Under the pieces are notes generated by a model that was not told the DNA's origin, did no database searches, and was given only the letters and a program-made list of their open reading frames with translations. Shown here piece after piece: positions 14,971 to 14,977 of a stretch of DNA of 14,977 bases; positions within the stretch are counted from its first letter, which is position 1, and each line of letters begins with the position of its first letter. The stretch comes from Thomasclavelia sp. (GTDB taxonomy: Bacteria > Bacillota_I > Bacilli_A > Erysipelotrichales > Coprobacillaceae): assembly GCA_020025035.1 (NCBI GenBank), contig JAHHSU010000027.1, forward strand, positions 1-14,977, written 5' to 3'. The translations under genes and the position numbers were made by a program.

Positions 14971-14977
14971 TATAACT

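Noticed and set aside
1..14977. Search for CRISPR arrays, complete insertion sequences, att sites or tRNA/rRNA genes
   Set aside because: No spaced direct repeats, terminal inverted repeats around a transposase, or structural RNA patterns were seen by eye.

Overview
The window is very AT-rich. Its ribosome binding sites are Gram-positive in type (AAGGAGG, GAGGTGA) and its intergenic gaps are short, so it comes from a low-GC Firmicute. The partial Rpn-type nuclease with a Glu-Lys-Gly repeat tail, beside choline-decoration genes and a TagGH-like exporter, suggests a gut-type Erysipelotrichia/Coprobacillaceae or clostridial relative. That placement is inference: there is no rRNA or other marker gene here.

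Layout. (1) 1-276 is the 3' end of a rightward gene resembling Rpn/PD-(D/E)XK nuclease-transposases, followed by a gene-free stretch (277-742) that holds two terminators and another hairpin. (2) A leftward operon, 4272 to 743, supplies activated phosphocholine. It encodes a three-domain protein (winged helix, nucleotidyltransferase, choline kinase; LicCA-like), a separate CTP:phosphocholine cytidylyltransferase (LicC) and a LicB-type choline permease. The three genes overlap and end at a hairpin terminator. (3) A rightward operon, 4463 to 14776, starts from the same 190-bp divergent promoter region. It encodes two LicD phosphocholine transferases, a MOP/Wzx-like flippase, an acyltransferase-3 protein, a polytopic GT-C-like membrane protein, a Wzt/TagH-like ABC ATPase, its Wzm/TagG-like permease and an 828-residue double-GT2 glycosyltransferase. 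It ends at a hairpin. (4) A final extended -10 promoter and ribosome binding site lead into a gene beyond the window.

Together the genes read as a choline-salvage and cell-surface glycan decoration locus. Choline would enter through LicB, be phosphorylated by the kinase domain, be activated to CDP-choline by LicC and be transferred to a glycan or teichoic acid by the LicD pair. The glycan would be extended by the double GT2 enzyme and exported by the ABC pair. The flippase, GT-C-like protein and acyltransferase could modify it on the outer face.

Three points stand out. The nucleotidyltransferase domain of the fusion protein lacks residues that the stand-alone LicC keeps, while the stand-alone LicC carries a tail that looks like the start of a kinase domain; this suggests two fusion copies that divided the work. 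The fusion also has an N-terminal DNA-binding-type domain. Finally, a similar 'GW...R-DV...GF' beta-sandwich module appears in the C-terminus of the ABC ATPase and twice in the N-terminus of the glycosyltransferase.
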